From Cristatella mucedo (Eukaryota; Bryozoa; Phylactolaemata; Cristatellidae), in contig WPIO01000130.1 of the NCBI GenBank assembly GCA_009760855.2, positions 1,017,001-1,081,000 of the forward strand: DNA of 64,000 bases, written 5' to 3'. Under the pieces are notes generated by a model. The model ran no database searches. It was given only the letters and a program-made list of their open reading frames with translations, and was not told the DNA's origin. The position numbers and the translations under genes were made by a program. Numbering within the stretch: position 1 is the stretch's first letter; the number at the start of each line of letters is the position of its first letter. This document shows positions 34,834-45,617 of the stretch, piece by piece.

Positions 34834-35565
34834 CTAGGTTAATCTAATCTTTATAAAACGCCAGGTACGCTGTTTTTAAGCTACGACTGTAGGTTCTTAA
34901 TTAAGTGCAGTTTTTTCTACTAAGAGCTTCCGTGAATGGTGTTTCAGAACTTCACAACATCAGGCATAACTATGCAACCCCTGTGTGCAGCTAGCTCTAT
35001 ATGGGTGGCTGGCCCTGAGGGCCACCGCATCGACTTAATACTCAATTCATTTGGTATAATTTTGCACTGATTGTTGCCAGCACGTCTGCGTGACGAGTAG
35101 TTTTGCTATTGTCCTCAAAAAATCCCGCCAGCTGCAAGTTATCATCCTGTTCTCGTTTACACTCAACCTTTTTATCTCGAGTTCGCAGGGCTTGGGCTGG
35201 TGCCGAAGCAAAACATGATCGCTTTTGCCTCCTCTGCCAGTGCTGGCGTGTGGGCACGGATATGGGTGTGTGCATGTGTGAACATGCACTTGCACGTGAG
35301 GGTGTGCAAATACAGCATGTGGGATGCATGAGTGTGTGTGTGTGTGTGTGCGAACGTTTGAGTGTGTGTTTGTGCGTGCGTGCAAGTGTGAGACCACGTG
35401 CACAGGTATGTGGATATACGCATATAAGTGCTTATATGTATTGCTGCTTCAGCATACTTGAAGTGCAAGAGGGTGCTGACAGATGTGCTGCCTCACAATG
35501 GTAGCAGTGGCATTGCTGCACAACACCAGGTGCATTATCAATCAAGTACTAACTGTGTATGCATA
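34834..35565. other. intron 2 sequence with a short (TG)n
   Basis: A TG/TGCA-rich stretch at 35265-35410 includes (GT)10 at about 35331-35350. It creates His/Thr-rich and Cys/Val-rich spurious frames on the two strands. Confidence 0.5.
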
Positions 35566-35696
35566 AATATAATTCCTTTGTATAGCCACCTAAGAGAACT
35601 TAATCTCTATTCAGGCGCTGCACATATGCCACGGGGCTCGAGTCCACGACCTCGGCCAGACCTGGGTCGGGGCGAACACCCTAACCACAAAGAAAA
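35566..35696 (-). mobile_element. SINE2 copy
   Basis: Reverse-complement SINE2 with tail gtatagccacctaagagaac, box B-like gctcgagtccacgacctcgg and cctaaccaca at the head end. Confidence 0.8.
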
Positions 35697-36366
35697 CCCG
35701 AATCTATTCAGCAGTAAGGGCACTATTTTCACGTGAGGTCCTTGAATAACCAGAGTTAGCCATACCACAAGGATTTAATGGGTGGGCAGCAAACCGAAGT
35801 GCAGGCGAGTGGTGCTATCCGAGCTGGTGCTAAAGCCTTCTTGAAGCTGGATAGAAAAGATCGCGAATGCAAGTTGCTAAAAGTTGCGAGGTTGGCTAGT
35901 CCTTTCTGGTCTTGGACTTTTTCGTATGAAGCTGATGTGCAAAAAATATATAAACAAGATCAATGTCGTGGTCGAATGACTCACTCACGGACACTAGTCT
36001 ATGAACGAAGTCTGTCATGAGTACACGCTGCCTTAGATGGTCAGACGTGGTGGTCAGAAGTGGTGCTTCGCTGTTTACCGGATGCTTTGTGACCCCGTTC
36101 CCTACTGTGCTGGTAATATTGGATAATTCCGGAGGCCGAATAGAATCACACCTTCATAAATCGGCTGACAGATGGTTAATTAAATTGGCTCACGTGTGGC
36201 AGTGTCGAATCGCCCTGTCTTTAGAATCGCTTTGAATCATCTAGCTTGTCAGCTGCCGTACGTGCAGATGGACACGGCCCACATTTTTCACATTGATTCC
36301 TAATTATGCAGTCAGAATATTTTTGTCAGCCTGTCGTACGCAGTTGCCAAAAGTTGGCGCATATGA
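35697..36366. other. intron 2 sequence, nothing recognised
   Basis: Open frames of 72-80 codons only. Confidence 0.35.
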
Positions 36367-36432
36367 AGCTTCGCGCTGTACTACCTTGTGTGCCCTGGAG
36401 GGAGGGCACACCTGGTAGTACAGCGTACAGCT
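36367..36432. repeat. imperfect cruciform-forming inverted repeat
   Basis: Outer arms at 36367-36385 and 36414-36432 (core GTACTACC/GGTAGTAC), and inner arms TGTGCCCT/AGGGCACA around ggaggg. Part of the block (gccctggagggagggca) recurs at about 36500-36517, after the minisatellite. Confidence 0.8.
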
Positions 36433-36500
36433 AGTACAGGTAATACAGGTAGTACATGTAACACAGGTATTACATGTAATACAGGTAGTACACGTAGTAT
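36419..36500. repeat. 9-10-bp minisatellite
   Basis: About nine degenerate copies of (a/g)tacaggta / tacatgtaa. It reads as Cys/Thr-rich peptide on the minus strand, which is an artefact. Confidence 0.85.
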
Positions 36501-37125
36501 GCCCTGGAGGGAGGGCAGGCCAGCAGTCCGGTAGTTCTGCACGCTGCACAGCCTCTCGATGAGAGCCAGAAGCGTCAAACGGCGCACGAGGGTTCACTGC
36601 TCGGGCTTCGTGGTTATGCATTGTCACCGTGGGGCAACGCTTCGCGTAGGCTGTCTTGGACGCTTTTCCCACGCCGGTACGTTTGAGCTACGTTCCGTAC
36701 CATCGCACCAATCTGGTAGATCGGCTGTACATGCTTTTCAATCCTATGCCACTTCCTGCAAATACTTTTCTCTTCAAAATTGTCTGTAAAATACTTTGCC
36801 ATCCACAATTGTCCGCGATTGTTTTGAGATCATCTTCGTACACAATATCAAAAGGGAATTAACTTTTTCTGACGCCTTTCAGCTTCAAAGAAAGCTTTAT
36901 TTAAAAACAAGCAGCGACCCGTCACCCATCTCGGGTGATCCGATCCACACGACGACCGTCCTTCGAATAAGCGACAAATTGATACTGAAATTCCTTTACT
37001 CGTCATCTTTATCCAAGCCAAGTCAGTCTGGCCGTGCCAGTCCGTAGCTTATACGGTTCACGTCAAGTTTTCGATGAATAGCACTCTCCCTGAGCTGCTC
37101 TTCCTTCTCTCTTTTTTCTCTCCAG
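36501..37125. other. 3' part of intron 2 before the exon 3 acceptor
   Basis: No repeat family recognised. The last 40 bases are pyrimidine-rich (ctgctcttccttctctcttt then tctctccag), which supports the acceptor at 37125. Confidence 0.5.
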
Positions 37126-37910
37126 ACAAGTCGCTCGCCGTGGGAAGCGGAGGATGCTTCAGCGGCGGCAGCAGCGTGCAGCTGGCGAACGGCCAGAAGA
37201 CGACCATGGAGAATCTCCGAGTGGGCGACAAGGTATTGGCCGTAGATCCGGATGGCAATCTTCTCTACGACGAGGTTTACGCTTTTCTAGACCGGCAGCC
37301 TGGCTCCTCCGAGGACTACTATCTGCTACAGACCGAGGGCAACTTTACGATTGCCGTCACCGGCATGCACCTGCTATTCGTGGAAGCCTCGAAGACCGCC
37401 GCCGCCGGCAGTGGCTGCAGGCAGTGCGAGCCGCGAGCAGGCTTCTCCGATTCACTAGCCACGTACGCACGGGATGTCAGACTGGGCGACAGTCTATACG
37501 TTGCCGAAGGGCTCGATGCCGGTCTTCCTTCGCCGTTGAGGCCGAAGAAGGTGATTGATATCGCCGTTCGCAGGAAGCGAGGACTGTACGCACCGGCGAC
37601 GCTCGGCGGCACCGTCGTGGTGGATGACGTCGCGGCCTCGTGCTACGCCGTGGTGAACAGCCAAGGCGTGGCGCACGCGGCCCTGTCACCGCTCAGGCTC
37701 GCCCACCGAATCCGACGGGCCGCCGCCGCCGCGTGGCTGCAATGGCTGGCAGCAGCCGCCCCGGCGGCGGCGGCTTCGACGACCGCCGCTTCGGAGGCTC
37801 GCAGCAGCGTGGCGAACAATCGAACGGAAGCGAGCTTCGGAGTGCACTGGTACGCACAGCTCGCGTTCGCCGCGGCGCGTTCGATAGCTGGAGACTTGCT
37901 CTTCAAGTGA
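37126..37910 (+). CDS. hh: hedgehog exon 3 (Hint autoprocessing domain, C terminus)
   Basis: Encodes the rest of residue 200 to Lys460 and TGA. The Hint domain cleaves the precursor between Gly209 and Cys210 (GSGGCFSGG) and transfers cholesterol to the new C terminus of the signalling fragment. Seen in order: Cys210 nucleophile; RVGDKVLAVDPDGNLLYDEV; the Thr-x-x-His pair (Thr278, His281) in VTGMHLLFVE, which activates the scissile bond; LGDSLYV; GTVVVDD; and SCYAVVNSQGVAH, with Cys372 matching the conserved second Cys. The sterol-recognition part (about 384-460) has an Ala-rich stretch (398-421) and ends with GVHWYAQL, equivalent to GIHWYSQL in Shh. An unusual extra CRQC pair lies at 297-300. 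Predicted lengths are 460 aa for the precursor and about 174 aa for the mature signal (36-209), close to human SHH. Frame and codon usage are consistent throughout. Confidence 0.98.
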
Positions 37911-38414
37911 ACAGCGGATTGTCCGGCCAACTGGAAGCGACCGGCCCGGCGCCTACGCAGCCAGGGCGCCGCCTGCCCGCGCCTGCACGCGAGGCGTTCG
38001 CGAAATCTAGGCAGAGGCCGAGCCGTCCGAGGGAGGAGTAGCGAGACCAGCTCGACTGGCCGCTCGCAGTTCTCGACCTTCTGCTGTCGCAGAGTCCGGT
38101 GAACTCGACAGAAGGCGCAGCCTCGCCGAAGGCAGCAGCAGGCAGCTTAGCGGCCGCGCGCGGCGTTCGAAGCGCAACGCTCGCCTCCGACTGGAGGTCT
38201 GTCAGCCACGCTGCCTGCCAATAAATATGCCGATGATAGGTATGCTCGAGACGCGAAGAGATTCTCGAGCACGCGTCCGGTCGCGATCCGACGATGCGGT
38301 GCGCGTGCAGACGGAAGGGAGTCGAAAGGTCCTCGATGCGACAGCATGCGCTTGCTCGCCCGCTCGCTCGTCGCACCCGGCTCGCCGACCTCGAGGTCGG
38401 AGCACCGCTGCCGC
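37911..38414 (+). other. probable hh 3' UTR and downstream DNA
   Basis: GC-rich sequence after the hh stop. A canonical AATAAA lies about 310 nt downstream (38220-38225). No other gene recognised. Confidence 0.5.
38220..38225 (+). promoter_or_regulatory. candidate hh polyadenylation signal
   Basis: AATAAA in the context gcctgccaataaatatgcc. It is the first canonical hexamer after the stop. A second one lies at about 38579-38584, beyond a LINE-A insertion. Use of either is inferred. Confidence 0.5.
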
Positions 38415-38515
38415 AGGTAATAATAATAATAATAATTCACTTGATAAAGCGCCCTCAGAGAACTCAATCTCTCCCTAGGCGCTTTACATTTGCTGTAAAG
38501 TGAAACGCAATTGAA
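38415..38515 (-). mobile_element. LINE-A 3' tail
   Basis: (AAT)n followed by the reverse complement of the terminal stem-loop (gcgccctcagagaactcaat...ctaggcgctttacatttgctg). Confidence 0.88.
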
Positions 38516-40246
38516 GGTAGGCGGGAATCCGTCGGCTGTAGCGAATCACGAAGGCTGCAGGGGGATCCCCGACGCGTAATAAATAGAGCGCTGGCAGCAC
38601 GTATGAGACGAATGCCGACCAAGCGACGCCTTTTGCTGGGATCCGGGTGGCGGCTTCGCAGCGGCGAGAGGAGAGGATTTCGGCGCCGCCTAAAGGACGG
38701 TAGTAGAGCGCCCTCTAGTGTGGCGTCGCTGCCGGCAGCTGGCGCTCGACCGCAAGACTGACCGCGTGCCAGCCATCGAGAATCGGTGGCACGAGGCGCA
38801 TCCGTGGCCGAAGCTTAGTGGGCCCCCCCCCCCCGCTGTCGGATGGAGCCGAAAATTAATGCATTTCGCCCGCGCTCGAGTCCACTGGGCAGCAGCTCAC
38901 GTAGCCGCTCATTAATCTCGTCACCTCGAGAGCCTTCGCTTCCCTAAGCTGCTCACCTCCGCTTTCCCAACCCGTCTCCGACCGCCGCCAACCGCCATAG
39001 GACGACAAAAAAAAAGTTTCCCTCTGCCTTCGACTGGTTACGAGTCGCTTCAAGTAGCGACGGGCCGGAGCTGAGGAGATGCTTAAAAGAAGAGAAGCCG
39101 GCAGCGAGTGAGTCGGAACGCCCTCTCGGCGGCCAGCGAATGCAGATCGCCGGCTGCGTCACTCGACGCTCGCCCTCGAGTCTCGAGCGCGGTTCGCCAC
39201 CCGCCGCCGCCGCTTGAGCGAGCGCCACTCGAGAGACAAGCGCCCGTCCGTCGGAGCGAAAGAGCCAAGCGTCACCGCCACCACCGAGGGCTCGGAGCGT
39301 GCAGACGGCCGTCGGTCCGCACGAAATTGCGATCGGGCTCTCCGACGGAGCGGCCGAGCGGAGCGACGCCCTCGAGCGGGCGGCCGCTCCGACGGACAAC
39401 GACAAGGATGGAGCCCCAGATACGCCTCCGCTTTGTCTGTGTGGTCTAAAGCTCGCGAGCCGATCTTCTATGGCGTCAACCCGGAGTCCGAATCAACCGG
39501 TAGAAGAGTACTTCGGCGTGGCCCAGCTCTCGGCCGTCACATGCGGCCGTTCCATGGTCGCGCGAGCCACGCGCCGTTCCATAGTCGTTCGGTCGTCGCG
39601 CGACCGTTCCATGGTCGCGCGAGACCCTCCCTGGCGGCAGCCGCACGAGGGGTGTCTCGCGGCTGGGGGACATCGTTACGAGTGAAGTCATGGGCGGAAG
39701 GAGTATGGCCGGCGGAAAAAGCATGGCGGATGGACAGAGGAGCTTTGCGCACGGAGAGAGAAGCTTCGCGCCAGGAAAGGAGGGGCGTCGTGGAAGAGAG
39801 GAGCGTCGAAGGTGTCGCTATAATGCCGGCCACCGCCGCATTGTTAATGTGAGCGAGGAAATCTCGTGGGAGGGAGGGAGGGTGCAGCGCTTCGGACGGG
39901 TGGAAACGGTCGGCGACGCACGACCGTACCGCTGCACGGTCAACCGGATGTGGCTTAGTCTCGCAGAGGAGCTGGATGCATGCCTTCGTAGCTTCACTCG
40001 TTCTCTTTACCTTAGCCTTTGCCGGGGTGGGGCGCCCGTTTTAATTGCAAAGCGCGTGCCTAACACTCTTCTGCTTATCGCGCTCATGTTAATGCTATGG
40101 ATCTTCGAGATGCACAGTAACGCTTTGCTGGCCCACTGAACGGAGCGACACTAGAACGTCCTCCACCGAAGGAGCGCGTCTTATAAAAAAAAATAGTGGA
40201 TTAGCCGCTCCAAGTCGAGCAGACAGTAGAGCGAAAGAAATCTCGC
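38516..40246. other. GC-rich block, no gene recognised
   Basis: CpG-rich from about 38630 to 40030, with several frames of 100-210 codons on both strands. Positions 39541-39625 hold a degenerate repeat of ccgttccatggtcgcgcgag. Positions 39690-39790 read as an imperfect GGRSMAGGKSMADGQRSF-like repeat in one frame. No domain recognised. A promoter or first exon of another gene is possible but unsupported. Confidence 0.4.
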
Positions 40247-40595
40247 AGGAATAATAATAATAATAATGCACTTGATAAAGCGCCCTCAGGGAACTTAATC
40301 TCTTTCTAGGCGCTTTACATTTGCTGCAAAGGGAAATGCAATTGAATGGGAAGTAAAATCATGCTTGAAAAACAAGCATAATGAATAATATGGTTAGGGG
40401 TGACATGCACAGGGTCAGCATGCAAATGTGGTTAGTGGCAGCATGCACAGTGTCAGCACACATAAGCACATGAAGGACGAATCACAGGGACCCACTAAAA
40501 GCTGTCCAAAATAGGTGTGTTTTTAAGTTCCTTTTAAATGTGGTCAGGTCAAGGGATGTTCTGACGCAGGTCGGGAGGGAGTTCCAGGCCGCGAG
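40247..40595 (-). mobile_element. LINE-A 3' fragment
   Basis: (AAT)n, stem-loop, full 3' UTR (ggttaggggtgacatgcaca, cagcatgcacagtgtcagca) and the last codons (reverse complement of LKTHLF...FSGSL). Truncated at about 40595. Confidence 0.9.
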
Positions 40596-41304
40596 CCAGC
40601 CCGTAGCAGACTCTCCTCCATTTCTAGAGCTTCTAATCGTAGTCAGTGACGAACGCGGGCGTGGAGCAACCGTCTTTTGTTCAGAGATACGCAATCTCCG
40701 TACGGCATTAAAAGAAGCAGCGAAGCGTCCCACTGAAAATGGAGCGTCTCTCGTCTTTCCTATGTTTAAAGAGAAAGATTCGCAGAGAGTCAGTAGCTTC
40801 ATTCGCACATGTATTGTTATACAGTCGCTCCACATTTGTCGCGGTTAATAAAATCCAGACTCTACCGCGGTAAGTAAATTTCCGCAAAGTAGGATTATTT
40901 ATTCGTAAATCGAATATCTTCCTACTGAGAGCATGGAAAACCTGTTCACGACCGTCTAAAGACGGTTTTGAACATTACTAGAGCCCTCTGGACATGAAAT
41001 AACCCTTTAGTCAGCATTACACTCGTATTACCCAACGTATTAGACAAATTAAGAGAAAGTAAGATATATAAGACGTTACAAATATAAACAGAAGTGCGTA
41101 TGAGAGAAAGCGAACAGGCGTGAGGCTGAGCCAATCAGTGGCAATGCTAGGGAGAGGATAGACTAGCCACTCAGTGAGAAGCTCACTCTTACTGACTTAG
41201 TTTCACCGCATCCTACTTTAAAAGAAGTTCTTTCCCGCACACGAGGAGTGGTCGAGCGGCTGCACCTGGCGTTGAAGGATTTGCTGGGGTGCTCGAATAC
41301 ATAA
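40596..41304. other. intergenic DNA, nothing recognised
   Basis: Open frames below 105 codons. The first part is continuous with LINE-A only as a read-through frame. Confidence 0.35.
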
Positions 41305-41645
41305 GCCTCCAGACCAGAAGCTTTAGCTCTGCAGGTCCTAGACTGGGGAACTCGCTTCCACAATTCTTACGCAACAACAACTACTCTCCTGCTGCCGACT
41401 ATGGCTCATCCTTTTCAGCGGTCCTGAGCTGCTACTTCCATGCTACTCACTACTTCAACTGCTCTCCTGACTCTGCTGACTATGCTTCCCACGTTCTCTT
41501 TGTTGCGTGAGACGAAGACTGTTGGCTACCGAATGCGTACCGAAACCCGCTTAGGCTGTGAGTGCGCTATACAAAACTTTCCTGCGTAACACCCACATAG
41601 TCTTTCTGACTTTGTGGAGTTACAGACGGAGATACATTACATAAG
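41305..41645 (+). mobile_element. LINE-B 3' fragment
   Basis: Encodes TRSFSSAGPRLGNSLPQFLR and continues to the family 3' end gagttacagacggagatacat. Truncated by the 5' junction at about 41305. Confidence 0.88.
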
Positions 41646-41679
41646 TAACGTGATTTTAATTTTGATTGTAATACAGGGG

Positions 41680-41680
41680 T

Positions 41681-41731
<51 letters not shown>
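41680..41731. repeat. (TA)n microsatellite
   Basis: About 24 TA dinucleotides between the LINE-B end and SINE1. Confidence 0.95.
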
Positions 41732-41734
41732 CGG

Positions 41735-41870
41735 CAAAGAAGCCTTAATGGGTATCACCACCTTTAGTAGTGGTCAAAAGAGAATTGTCCACTGCAAGAC
41801 TCGAACCCTCGACCCGGGTCAGGAAGAGCGAGCACCTTACCTCCTGGGCTAAGACACGGTCATGTTTTTT
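41735..41870 (-). mobile_element. SINE1 copy
   Basis: Reverse complement of SINE1: gcggcaaagaagccttaatg at the 3' side, accacctttagtagtggt, box B-like gactcgaaccctcgac, and box A-like ttacctcctgggctaag at the right. Confidence 0.75.
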
Positions 41871-41965
41871 CTCAAAGGACCCACTCATCTGACTCTCGTC
41901 GTTTAGACGTGCTTTAAATAGACCTCAAATATTTTTGAGTCCGCACAATCACTGCCGTACTAGCT

Positions 41966-42009
41966 AGCACGGCCCACCCCTGGGCTTGGAGCCAGGGGTG
42001 GGCCGTGCT
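41966..42009. repeat. perfect 18-bp inverted repeat with 8-nt loop
   Basis: Arms AGCACGGCCCACCCCTGG (41966-41983) and its exact complement (41992-42009), loop gcttggag. Very GC-rich. Confidence 0.95.
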
Positions 42010-42904
42010 GCATTCGGTGACAACTTTGGAAAGCAAGCCAATATAGCATGACCAGAATCACCAAGCGGCGCAGTTTCATTCGCTTGAAAGACTCTCCAAT
42101 GGGTTGCTTCACCCGCTGCATAAGCCGCGTGAAGACCGCCGGCTACGTTGCGCTAGCGCCGCCGCCTGCCAATCTGCCATTAAACGTCGCGGGTTCGCTA
42201 AAGCCGGAAGTGCGGCTGCATCCCTCTCTGCATGGGATCTTGAGATTGCCATTGACTTGCTCCAGTAGCTTCGCAGAAAGTAACCGGAAGCGCTGTCGTC
42301 TCGGCTGCCGCTGCAGGGAGTCGATGGCGGCAGCGATGATCGCTCCGTCGTTGCCACTGCCATCGTGGAATAGGCCGTTCTGTAGAGAGTGCTAAACATA
42401 CAAAATGAATAGAGACAGGTAGCTGGTTAAAATAAGGCGTATCCTAACCAACCGGTCAATCAGCGACTCCATCATTTTGTCGAGCAAAAGGAGAAGTGGT
42501 GAGGGAAGAGAAAATCGGAAAGAATTTTGCGTTCAGTGAAAGAAGGACGCCGGCGCCACGCACAGCGGCAGCTACCCCATCCGCCTTTCCCACCGACCGG
42601 ACGCGCGATCCAACACGGAAGTAGATCTCGGTCGGACTTGGCTGCGCTTAAGTACCGGATATACACTTTCGTGCTCACTGAATAATTAATTACTCGTCAC
42701 TTAATGAGACGAATTTTTTATTTGCTTAAAGTATTTCGCGTGTATAGGTTGTTCAAATAAGCACGCGAGAAAGCCACGGTATGTAATGGCGGCGGTAGCG
42801 AGCACGAGGTAGGCGCACATTAATTTAGATATTGCTAGGAGCCGGTCATTGAAACGTTTTCTAAAAAATTATTTACCTTTTCAGCAATTGTCGGTAGCGT
42901 AGGA
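42010..42904. other. intergenic DNA, nothing recognised
   Basis: A 115-codon plus frame (42048-42395) has a 96-codon antisense shadow and no motif. The rest is AT-rich. Confidence 0.35.
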
Positions 42905-43175
42905 CAGTCGAGCTAGTAGCGTATTTTCTTCTGTAACTCCACAAAGCCGCTAGGAATAAATGGGTGTAACGCAGGGGACTTTTCTATATCGCACTCAAAG
43001 CCTAAGCGACTTTCGAAACGTTTGGTGTAACATACAGACTTCATCTCACGTAGCAAAGAGAAAGTGTGATGCATAGCTGAGTAAGGAGGGCAGTCAAAGT
43101 AGTAATTAGCATGGAAGCAGCTACTCGGGACGTCTGGAAAGGGTGTGCCGCCGTCGGCAGCAGGTGATTAGACTT
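42905..43175 (-). mobile_element. LINE-B 3' fragment, diverged
   Basis: Family 3' end (ttctgtaactccacaaagcc) through the C-terminal coding region, with many substitutions. Confidence 0.8.
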
Positions 43176-43463
43176 TGTAATAGGGATACTGAACAACGGT
43201 AGGGTGGTCAGACTTAACCGTGCGCACAGTTGACGATTAGTGAAATAGGAATGTTTCACGTACCAAATATAATGCTGTGCGCATCGTATATACACTTTGC
43301 GATCTTGATGGCTACGCGATGAATGAGCAATTCGCTCCACTCACACTGTGGCTGCACCGTGGCACTGCCGAGGCGACCAAACGACCGAGGGACCACTACG
43401 CGGGCGACCGATTACCCGTCGCAGTAGGGTGTATTCTTCCGCACACGCCATCTACTGCTGGTT
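43176..43463. other. spacer, nothing recognised
   Basis: No motif seen. Confidence 0.3.
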
Positions 43464-43730
43464 AATAATAATAATAATAACGCACTTGATAAAGCGCCCT
43501 CAGAGAACTTAATCTCTTTCTAGGCGCTTTACATTTGCTGCAAAGGGAAATGCAATTGAACGGTAAGTAAAATCATGCTTGAAAAACAAACAAAACGAAT
43601 AGCATGGTTAGGGGTGACATACACAGGGTCAGCATGCAAGTGTGGTTAGTAGAAGCATGCACAGTGTCAGCACGCATAAGCACATGAAGGACGAATCACA
43701 GGGACCCACTAAATGCTGTCCTAAATAGGT
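43464..43730 (-). mobile_element. LINE-A 3' end
   Basis: (AAT)n, stem-loop, 3' UTR and last codons, nearly identical in wording to the copy at 40247, so both are relatively young. Confidence 0.9.
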
Positions 43731-45474
43731 GGTTGCTTTGTGCAAAACGCATTGTCAGGAAAGTGGGCTCGTCTTCTTCATCGTCCGCTTGGCCGCTGAA
43801 GACTATGAAGGCCCGCCCATCCATCGCGTCGATGGAATCTGCAGCGTTTAGGACACCTGCTAACGTCACGAGCCCGGCCCGTTGGCCGACTCCGGAACCG
43901 ATGCATACGTCAGATCATTCAGTTCTTCGCGTTAATCGCTCTAGCCGGGAAAAGCTGAGTGGCAGCGGCATGCGCCGCCGCGTAGACTGAGTGGCAGCTT
44001 AAATCAGGCAGCGGGTGAAGCCATGCCCTTGGAGTACGACGCACGCGCGGAAGTGCGAAGGCAAACAGGCCCCCTGAAATTCTCGAACAGGAAGAGCTCG
44101 CGCGCGCACCCTTCGCCAGACACCAGTCCCGGAAAGACTCCAATGCACGACTGCGTTCGTTGTTCACGTGACTTTGGATGGTGAAAACTTGAATGCCGGA
44201 AAGATTGGGGCGCGGCCTCAAAAAAATGTCTCTCGCCGGCTCTCAGATGCTCAGAAGAGGCGGTGGCGGCGGCGGCGAGGCTTGGCGCAAGGGCAGTCGC
44301 ACAATGGTCAGCTGCGCTGTCAGAGGGCGTCCGTCCATTAGAAGGCGCAGGAAAATGACAGGAAAGGAGAAGCAGAGGGCAGACCGACCGACAGAGACGA
44401 GCTCGAGCGCCGATCGTCGGCACCGATGGCGGCGGTCGCGGCAGCAGCCAGCGCCAGCGGCTGCTTCGAAGCTCCGCAGCCAGCGCGCGGCGCCGCGCAG
44501 CCTCGGCGGCCTCGGCGATTGGCCGATTCGCCCGCTCGCTCGCTCGCTGTTTCGAGCTCGGGCTCGCAACAATTGTCCACAGCGTCGCCGACTCTCCTGC
44601 GATCGGAACTAAAGCGAGTGCTCGCAGCAAAAAGGCGGATCCTCCGGGTCCTCCAATCGATCGTCACTTCCTCTCGATGCTACGCCGCTACGCGGCGGCC
44701 AAAGCGCCAGAACCCGCCGCCGCCCATTGCCACCACCGCTATCGGTGGCAATGGGCGGCGGCGCTGGTCATCTGGATGATGCTAACAACTGAAAGCAGTT
44801 TGCTACTGCGTGGCTGCATACGATATGATTATCGTTGGGTAACGAAGCTTTAGGCGACAAAAGGCTTCAGGCCTTTGCTCCTGACGGCAGCGTTTTCGCA
44901 ATCAAGGAATTCAACTGGCGGTCAAAGTTACTCGTCAAAGCGAAGCGCAGAGGAGATTTTAATTCCATAGTCTCAAAGCAAAAATGCCGGAAGAGCCTAT
45001 AACAATGAACTCACCCACGCGCGTCCTATTTTTCGTGCGAACCTCGTCTACTGATGCAGGAGTCGTAATAGCCTAGTGATAAGCAGCTATACAATGAGAG
45101 CTTATCGCAATCCAGGAGAAAAAATGCAGGCAGGGCTAGGCTCAGGCCAGAAATCGCCATTGACCGCACGATCTCGCGTAGGGTTGCGTATCCGATCTAA
45201 ATCAAACAGCGCGACTATCGGCACTATTCTCTTTTTTTGCATGCTCTACGTTTGTGCTGCTTGGCAGTACACTGCAATCATATTGGCAAAGCGCGAAGCA
45301 GCCTACTAACATCCAACTTGAACAACAACCTACGGAGATCCTCGTTTACCACGCCTTTCTTATTCTTGCTCGTCCAAACAAGCTGCACTCTTCTAGTCGT
45401 TTATTAAATGATGGAATGCATTTTGATGCAAGTTCCCGCTGCCTACATTTTTTTACCGATCTAGCTAGCCATAA
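43731..45474. other. mixed intergenic DNA with a GC-rich block
   Basis: Positions 44200-44780 are GC-rich with frames up to 208 codons on both strands and no domain. A long perfect hairpin lies at 44715-44763. AT-richer from 44800 on. Confidence 0.4.
44715..44763. repeat. perfect 20-bp inverted repeat with 9-nt loop
   Basis: Arms at 44715-44734 and 44744-44763 (CGCCGCCGCCCATTGCCACC and its exact complement), loop accgctatc. Confidence 0.95.
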
Positions 45475-45617
45475 TAATATAATATAATTCATTTATATAG
45501 CGCCCCAAGAGAACTTAATCTCTATTCGGGCGCTTCACATATGCCTCGGGGCTCGAGCCCACGACCTCAGTCAAACCTTGGTCGAGGCGAGCACCTTAGC
45601 CGCTAGACCAAGCCATG
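45475..45617 (-). mobile_element. SINE2 copy
   Basis: Well-preserved reverse-complement SINE2: tail aattcatttatatagcgccc, box B-like gctcgagcccacgacctcag, and head ccgctagaccaagcc. Confidence 0.85.

Noticed and set aside
36419-36500. CRISPR-like array
   Set aside because: The repeats are 9-10 bp, contiguous and degenerate with no spacers, and the DNA is from an animal genome.
36304-36672. Cys/Thr-rich 122-codon minus-strand protein resembling a metal-binding peptide
   Set aside because: The CxT repeats come from the 9-bp minisatellite at 36419-36500.
39214-39852. 212-codon plus-strand gene with SMAGGKSMADG-like repeats
   Set aside because: The repeats follow a local DNA repeat, frames are open in all phases in this GC-rich block, and there is no family match.
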